NCBI RefSeq assembly: GCF_014640615.1
Contig: NZ_BMHH01000029.1
Span: 1-34,374 of the forward strand
Origin: Paramesorhizobium endophyticum
Lineage (GTDB): Bacteria; Pseudomonadota; Alphaproteobacteria; Rhizobiales; Rhizobiaceae
DNA: 34,374 bases
Direction of reading: 5' to 3'
Below are positions 29,848-34,374 of this stretch, one piece after another. Below the pieces are notes generated by a model, which saw nothing but the letters and a program-made list of their open reading frames with translations, did no database searches and was not told the DNA's origin. Position 1 is the stretch's first letter; every line of letters begins with the position of its first letter. A program made the position numbers and the translations under genes.

Positions 29848-30672
29848 ATGACCTTTTCCCTCTCCCCCCTCGCCAGCCAAAGCGGCTACCGCCTCGAATC
29901 CTTCGAAACCGTCGGCTCCACCAACGCCGTCGCGCTGGAACGCGCCCAAGCCGGCGATGCTGGCAAACTCTGGCTGGTATCCAAGAAACAGGAGAGCGGC
30001 CGGGGGCGGCGTGGCCGTGTCTGGTCGACACCATCAGGCAATCTCGCCGCCACGCTTTTACTGGTCGAACGTTATGAACCGACCATCGCGGCAACGCTCG
30101 GCTTTGTCGCCGGACTGGCGCTTGGCGACGCTTTGCAAGCGGTGGTGCCGGACGCCGCTGTGGCGGTTGGCTTGGACGGCGCCTCAAAGGGCCGCGACCG
30201 TTTCGAACTCAAATGGCCGAATGACGTACTGGCTGACGGTTCGAAACTCTCCGGCATTCTGCTTGAATCCATCCTCCTGCCGGATGGTCGCTTTGCCCTT
30301 GCCATCGGCATCGGCGTCAATGTCGTATCCCATCCGGAAGACCTGCCTTATCCGGCAACATCGCTAAAAGCGCTGGGCAGCCGCTGCGACGCCGAAACCC
30401 TCTTCCTCGCCCTCTCCGACAGCTGGCGCGAAAATTGCGCGCTCTGGAACGAGGGCAGGGGGCTGAAGCATATCCGCGCCCGCTGGCTGGAGCGCGCGGC
30501 GGGGCTGGGTGGAGAAGTGGCCGTACGGGTGGAGGACCGCGTGATCAGCGGCATATTCGAAACCATCGACGAGGATTGCCGTTTCGTCATCCGCGATTCC
30601 GATGGCGCCCGCATCCGCATCGATGCCGGAGACGTGCATTTCGGCGCGGTGGCGTCGGCGAGAGCGATATAG
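29848..30672 (+). CDS. birA: Biotin-[acetyl-CoA-carboxylase] ligase
   Basis: 274-residue enzyme that activates biotin with ATP and attaches it to a lysine of carboxylase carrier proteins in the cytoplasm. The biotinyl-AMP loop GRGRRGRVWSTPSGNLAATL (~residues 51-70) and the catalytic ELKWPNDVLADGSKLSGILL (~residues 123-142) are present. A small SH3-like C-terminal domain follows (~225-270). There is no N-terminal winged-helix domain, so unlike the E. coli protein it should not repress transcription. The ATG directly abuts an inverted-repeat element and I see no Shine-Dalgarno sequence. Confidence 0.94.
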   Translation: MTFSLSPLASQSGYRLESFETVGSTNAVALERAQAGDAGKLWLVSKKQESGRGRRGRVWSTPSGNLAATLLLVERYEPTIAATLGFVAGLALGDALQAVVPDAAVAVGLDGASKGRDRFELKWPNDVLADGSKLSGILLESILLPDGRFALAIGIGVNVVSHPEDLPYPATSLKALGSRCDAETLFLALSDSWRENCALWNEGRGLKHIRARWLERAAGLGGEVAVRVEDRVISGIFETIDEDCRFVIRDSDGARIRIDAGDVHFGAVASARAI

Positions 30673-30703
30673 ATGTGCGCTTGGAGATGCCGGCGCTCTG
30701 CGT

Positions 30704-30865
30704 CGCCCCCCTCTGTCCTGCCGGACATCTCCCCCGCATGGGGGGGAGATTGGCCTTCACGGATGACGGCTTTTATTCTGCAACGTTGCCGATTGGCGAA
30801 GGCGGAAATGACAGCGTAATCTCCCCCCTTGCGGGGGAGATGTCCGGCAGGACAGAGGGGGGCGC
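30704..30865. repeat. Inverted-repeat element, copy B (birA-rnj)
   Basis: Second copy of the element at 29664. The arms CGCCCCCCTCTGTCCTGCCG and its complement enclose a different centre that keeps CTGCAACGTT. The shared tail TGTCCCGCCAGCGTTTCC again lies past the right arm. It begins 32 bases after birA. Confidence 0.85.
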
Positions 30866-31018
30866 TGTCCCGCCAGCGTTTCCAGCTAACAGGTGAAATG
30901 CCCAAGCCAGCTTTATGCTGTCATATTCTTGCAAGGAGGGGTAGCGCAGGTTCATGAGCCGGTGCTAAGCGTTTGGGCAACAATGCAAATATACATGAAC
31001 ATTCCGCGAGGATATTGA

Positions 31019-32692
31019 ATGCCCCAGCCCAAATCCGCGCAATTCGTCTTCCTGCCGCTGGGCGGCGTCGGCGAAATCGGCATGAATCTCGCCCTGTATG
31101 GCTATGGAACGGAGAGTAACCGCGAGTGGATCGTGGTGGATATGGGCGTAAGCTTCGCCGGGCCGGACCTGCCGGGCGTCGATCTCGTCCTGCCGGATAT
31201 CCGCTTCCTCGAAGCCGAGCGCCATAATTTGCACGGCATAATCATCACCCACGCCCACGAGGACCATTACGGCGCGCTGCTCGATCTCTGGCCGCGCCTG
31301 AAGGTGCCGGTCTACGCCACGCCCTTCACCGCCGGTCTGCTGGAAGCCAAGCGCCAGGGCGAACACGGCGCGCCGGAAATCCCGGTGACACTCTATCGCG
31401 CCGGCGAGACCTTCACCGTCGGCCCGTTCCAGATCGAGGCGATCCCGGTCACCCATTCGATCCCGGAGCCCGCGTCGCTCGCCATCACCACGCCGCTCGG
31501 CACGGCCATCCACACCGGCGATTGGAAATGCGACCCCGAGCCCTCGCTCGGGCCGCTTCTGGATGAGGACCGTTTCCGCGCACTGGGCGAGGCGGGCGTG
31601 CTGGCGCTTATCTGCGATTCCACCAATGCCATGCGGGAAGGGGATTCGCCCTCGGAACGCCAGGTCGGCGAGAGCTTGCGCGAGCTCATCGAAAACGCGC
31701 GCGGGCGCGTGGCGATCACCACCTTCGCTTCCAATGTCGGGCGCATCCGCTCCATCGCCGAGGCCGCGCGGGATGCGGGACGCCAGGTGCTGGTGCTCGG
31801 CCGTTCGATGAAGCGGGCGATCGAGGTGGCGTCGGAGCTCGGCTATATGGACGGCCTGCCGCCCTTCCTGACGGAGGACGATTACGGCTATATCCCGCGC
31901 GAAAACGTGGTGATGATCCTGACCGGCAGCCAGGGCGAGGCGCGCGCCGCGCTGGCAAAGCTCTCCCGCGACGAGATGCGCTCCGTCGCGCTGTCGGCGG
32001 GCGATACGGTGATCTATTCGTCCCGCACCATTCCCGGCAATGAAAAGGCGATCATCGAGACGAAGAACCGCCTGATCGAGCAGGGCATCAAGATCATCAC
32101 CGACGACGATGCGCTCGTGCATGTTTCCGGCCACCCGCGCCGCAACGAGCTGCGGCGGCTTTATTCCTGGGTCAAACCGCGCATTCTCGTGCCTGTCCAT
32201 GGCGAGGCCGCGCATCTGACCGCCCAAGGCTCGCTCGGCGCGATGGAGGGAATTCCCGAGGTGGCGCAGGTGCGCAACGGCCATATTCTGCGCCTCGCGC
32301 CCGGCCCGGCGGAGATCATCGACGAAGCGCCCTTCGGACGCGTCTTCAAGGACGGCAAGCTGATCGGCGACGAGGACGAAGTCGGCATCACCGAGCGCCG
32401 CAAGCTCTCCTATGTCGGCCATGTCGGCGTGTCCGTGATCATCGACGGCAATTACAACATCATCGGCGATCCCGATCTGGTGCTGGTCGGCCTGCCCGAG
32501 GAAGATGCGACCGGCGACCTGATGGAGGACATCCTGTTCGACGCCGCGGTCAGCGCCTTCGAAAGCATCCCCCGTGCCCGCCGCAAGGATCTGGAAGTCG
32601 TACGCGAAGCCATCCGCCGCGCCATCCGCTCCGCTGCGAATGAAGCGTGGGGCAAGAAGCCGGTGGTGACGGTGTTTTTGACGAAGGTGTAG
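31019..32692 (+). CDS. rnj: Ribonuclease J
   Basis: 557-residue metallo-beta-lactamase/beta-CASP ribonuclease with endonuclease and 5'-3' exonuclease activity in mRNA and rRNA processing. The zinc motif is THAHEDHYGAL (~residues 77-87). Further metal ligands are in VTHSIPEP and HTGDWKCDP (~residue 165). The beta-CASP region contains ICDSTNAMREGDSPSE and STRT-type SSRTIPGNEKAI, and VSGHPRRNELRRLYSW precedes PVHGEAAHLTAQG. The C-terminal domain is complete. GAGGA is six bases before the ATG. Upstream 30866-31018 has no gene; any rnj promoter there is not obvious. Confidence 0.95.
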   Translation: MPQPKSAQFVFLPLGGVGEIGMNLALYGYGTESNREWIVVDMGVSFAGPDLPGVDLVLPDIRFLEAERHNLHGIIITHAHEDHYGALLDLWPRLKVPVYATPFTAGLLEAKRQGEHGAPEIPVTLYRAGETFTVGPFQIEAIPVTHSIPEPASLAITTPLGTAIHTGDWKCDPEPSLGPLLDEDRFRALGEAGVLALICDSTNAMREGDSPSERQVGESLRELIENARGRVAITTFASNVGRIRSIAEAARDAGRQVLVLGRSMKRAIEVASELGYMDGLPPFLTEDDYGYIPRENVVMILTGSQGEARAALAKLSRDEMRSVALSAGDTVIYSSRTIPGNEKAIIETKNRLIEQGIKIITDDDALVHVSGHPRRNELRRLYSWVKPRILVPVHGEAAHLTAQGSLGAMEGIPEVAQVRNGHILRLAPGPAEIIDEAPFGRVFKDGKLIGDEDEVGITERRKLSYVGHVGVSVIIDGNYNIIGDPDLVLVGLPEEDATGDLMEDILFDAAVSAFESIPRARRKDLEVVREAIRRAIRSAANEAWGKKPVVTVFLTKV

Positions 32693-32716
32693 GGAAACCG
32701 GTTATGGAAGCGCGAG

Positions 32717-32879
32717 GCGCCCCCCTCTGTCCTGCCGGACATCTCCCCCGCATGGGGGGAGATTGGCTGGCACGACGCTCGGCGTCTATTCTGCAAGGTT
32801 CGCGGTTGGCGCTGTCGGGTAATGAAGGCGTGATCTCCCCCCTTGCGGGGGAGATGCCCGGCAGGGCAGAGGGGGGCGC
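32717..32879. repeat. Inverted-repeat element, copy C (rnj-mce)
   Basis: Third copy, 163 bases, starting 25 bases after rnj. The arms are slightly diverged from each other (TGTCC against TGCCC, GGACAT against GGGCAT, GCAT against GCAA). The centre keeps CTGCAAGGTTCGCG and the tail TGTCCCGCCAACATTTCC. Confidence 0.85.
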
Positions 32880-32922
32880 TGTCCCGCCAACATTTCCGCT
32901 TGCGTGTGGAGCGCTCTGAGTC

Positions 32923-33327
32923 ATGCTCACCCGCCTCAATCATGTCGCCATCGCAGTGCCGGATCTCCAGGCTGCAATCCTGCTCTACCGCACGGCCTTG
33001 GGCATGGAGCCGGGCGCGCCAAAGCAACTACCCGAACACGGCGTCACGGTCGCCTTCGTCGATGTCGGCAATACCATGATCGAACTGATGGAGCCCCTAG
33101 GTGCAGACTCCCCCATCCGCGCCTTCCTCGACAAGAATCCATCTGGCGGCATCCATCATCTCTGCTATGAAGTGGAGGATATCGCCGCCGCGCGTGACCG
33201 CTTGAAGGCCGAGGGCGCGCGTGTCCTTGGCGATGGCGAGCCGAAGATCGGCGCGCATGGCAGGCCGGTGCTGTTCCTGCACCCGAAGGATTTCAACGGC
33301 GTGCTGATCGAGTTGGAGGAGCGGTAA
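32923..33327 (+). CDS. mce: Methylmalonyl-CoA epimerase
   Basis: 134-residue VOC/glyoxalase-fold enzyme that interconverts (S)- and (R)-methylmalonyl-CoA in propionate catabolism. Metal ligands and paired beta-alpha-beta modules are seen in LNHVAIAVPDLQAAILLYRT (His), NTMIELMEPLG (Glu), GIHHLCYEVEDI (His) and NGVLIELEER (Glu). Length matches the family. GGAG precedes the ATG. The next gene starts one base after its stop. Confidence 0.93.
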   Translation: MLTRLNHVAIAVPDLQAAILLYRTALGMEPGAPKQLPEHGVTVAFVDVGNTMIELMEPLGADSPIRAFLDKNPSGGIHHLCYEVEDIAAARDRLKAEGARVLGDGEPKIGAHGRPVLFLHPKDFNGVLIELEER

Positions 33328-33328
33328 T

Positions 33329-33598
33329 ATGGCAATAGGATCGGCTCTTGCGATCTATTTCATCATCTGGTGGGTCACGCTGTTCGCGCTGCTGCCGGTG
33401 GGCCTGCGCACCCAGGCGGAAGAAAACGACGTCACGCTCGGCACCACCGCCTCCGCCCCCGCCCGCCCGCGCATCGGTCTTGCCTTTTTCCGTACGACTG
33501 TGGTGTCGGCGATCATCTTCGCCGGGTTTTATTATCTGACGCAGATTGCCGGTTTCGGGCTGGATGACATCCCGCATTTCTTCCCGGATTTGAAGTAA
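33329..33598 (+). CDS. DUF1467 family small membrane protein
   Basis: 89 residues with two transmembrane segments (ALAIYFIIWWVTLFALLPVG and TTVVSAIIFAGFYYLTQIAG) joined by a polar loop (RTQAEENDVTLGTTA). This matches the DUF1467 family, whose function is unknown. The gene begins one base after mce and is preceded by GGAGGAGCGG inside the mce end, so the two are coupled. In related genomes, as I recall, proS follows; here it does not, and repeats plus a hicAB module come next. Confidence 0.88.
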   Translation: MAIGSALAIYFIIWWVTLFALLPVGLRTQAEENDVTLGTTASAPARPRIGLAFFRTTVVSAIIFAGFYYLTQIAGFGLDDIPHFFPDLK

Positions 33599-33660
33599 TT
33601 CAAGGCGCCTGGGTGATCTGACGCAAAGCCCCAAGGTGATTGAGGCTAAAGCATTTCGCA

Positions 33661-33752
33661 GTTAAATGGCCTCATTTAACGACCGCGACAATGCGACAAA
33701 CTAAGAATCTAGAGCGAGCGCAATGGGTACGATTAAGCGCGACCCGCTCTAG
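33661..33752. repeat. Intergenic palindromes downstream of DUF1467
   Basis: Two inverted repeats lie in a gene-free stretch: GTTAAATG GCCT CATTTAAC (33661-33680), and CTAGAGCG (33709-33716) paired with CGCTCTAG (33745-33752), with an inner GCGC pair. They are probably part of a dispersed repeat. Neither has a T-run, so intrinsic termination is not supported. Confidence 0.5.
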
Positions 33753-33785
33753 GATTAAGTCGTCGGATGCATCGCGAGCACCGGC

Positions 33786-34007
33786 TTATGCGTAAGCAAG
33801 GTTACGATGCGGGGGAGGAATATCGCGGCCAAGTTCAATCGCAGCTTCAATCCAGGCGTCGATTGCATCATAGGCGTTGTGCACGGCCTCTTCGGGAGTG
33901 TCGCCGTCACTCATGCAGCCGGGAAGATCGGGAACTCGCGCAATGAAGCCCCCGCCGTCTTCTTCGGAGAGCGGAGAAACGATAACAGCATACGCTTTGC
34001 TATTCAT
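33786..34007 (-). CDS. hicB: HicB-family antitoxin, short form
   Basis: 73 residues: YAVIVSPLSEEDGGGFIARV, PDLPGCMSDGDTPEEAVHNA and YDAIDAWIEAAIELGRDIPP match the HicB partial RNase H-like domain. Unlike the copy at 13707 it stops at the end of that domain and has no DNA-binding tail, so autorepression would need another mechanism. GGAGGCAAAA lies directly before the ATG. The start overlaps the hicA end by eight bases. Confidence 0.88.
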   Translation of the reverse strand: MNSKAYAVIVSPLSEEDGGGFIARVPDLPGCMSDGDTPEEAVHNAYDAIDAWIEAAIELGRDIPPPHRNLAYA

Positions 34008-34245
34008 TTTTGCCTCCTACAGCTTCAATAAACTCAATCAGCTTTCGTATATATACAGGCCTTATCGGCCTTTTAAAAGGCACGGTCAAAATCTCGGATT
34101 GTGAAGGGTGAGATATCTTGTAGTGGGAGCTTCCTCCACGAGGCGGTTCGCAACTTATGCCAAATTCACGGCAAACGTGCTGGATGTCTTCAATGCGCCA
34201 GTCTCCCTTGGGGTTGGCGCGCATTCGATCAAGCCGCTTACTCAC
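34000..34245 (-). CDS. hicA: HicA-family toxin (mRNA interferase type)
   Basis: 81 residues. The conserved catalytic His lies in PPRGGSSHYKISHPS, and the C-terminus TVPFKRPIRPVYIRKLIEFI is typical of the family. The GTG start at 34245 gives MSKRLDRMRANPKGDWRIED, a common N-terminus in this subgroup. The ATG at 34224 is the alternative; neither has a good ribosome-binding site. First gene of a minus-strand hicA-hicB pair, and too diverged from the 13473 hicA to be a duplicate. A promoter-like CTGACA / TACAAT pair with a short 15-base spacer lies just upstream. Confidence 0.85.
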   Translation of the reverse strand: MSKRLDRMRANPKGDWRIEDIQHVCREFGISCEPPRGGSSHYKISHPSQSEILTVPFKRPIRPVYIRKLIEFIEAVGGKNE

Positions 34246-34374
34246 GGGATTTGCTCATTGTATATGAAGCTAGTGTCTGTCAGAATTAGCTTGAAGCAGC
34301 GCCCTCTCGCCGTCATCCTCGGGCTTGTCCCACTGCTGTCCGGTTTAAATTTCTGGACAAGGTGCATGACATTG

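Noticed and set aside
30965-32422. 485-residue minus-strand open frame antisense to rnj
   Set aside because: Shadow of the RNase J gene, with biased composition and no recognisable motifs.
29664-32879. Repeated GC-rich blocks as a possible CRISPR array
   Set aside because: Only three units more than 800 bases apart, each itself a long inverted repeat and separated by protein genes; no short direct repeats with spacers and no cas genes.

Overview
The window looks like a chromosome segment of an alphaproteobacterium of the order Hyphomicrobiales, most probably Brucella/Ochrobactrum. The basis is protein-level resemblance of the complex I (nuo) genes, the gene order nuo-birA-rnj-mce-DUF1467 that I recall from Brucella and rhizobia, and the GC-rich codon use. 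No database search was possible.

Bases 1-3200 are mobile-element debris. A complete-looking IS21-family element (about 179-2677, istA/istB on the minus strand) lies between a tyrosine-recombinase fragment and the 5' half of the istB of a different IS21-type element. The two flanks do not belong together and I see no target duplication, so the locus was rearranged.

Bases ~3200-12740 are a prophage remnant cut off at its left by the insertion sequences. It holds a very large virion/ejection-type protein, small membrane ORFs, a tail-spike gene broken into two frames, and a compact lysis cassette (GH108 endolysin, two holin-like proteins, nested Rz/Rz1 spanins). Cargo genes on the opposite strand are a small lipoprotein and a DUF4160 + DUF2442/HTH pair with its own promoter and terminator. 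A frameshifted nuclease gene closes the region against the 3' end of tRNA-Val(TAC). tRNA-Asp(GTC), with a strong promoter, follows.

Bases 13400-14135 hold a hicAB toxin-antitoxin module with a palindromic operator. Bases 14647-29631 are the 14-gene nuo operon for proton-pumping NADH:quinone oxidoreductase, in order A-N. A pentapeptide-repeat protein is inserted between nuoF and nuoG and overlaps the nuoG start. Identical 43-bp hairpin repeats sit in the nuoI-nuoJ and nuoM-nuoN gaps, and a diverged copy lies just ahead of nuoA.

Bases 29848-33598 carry birA, rnj (RNase J), mce (methylmalonyl-CoA epimerase) and a DUF1467 membrane protein. A 163-bp inverted-repeat element precedes birA, and two more copies lie in the birA-rnj and rnj-mce gaps. 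The window ends with a second, unrelated hicAB module on the minus strand. The core block is thus bracketed by two toxin-antitoxin modules.
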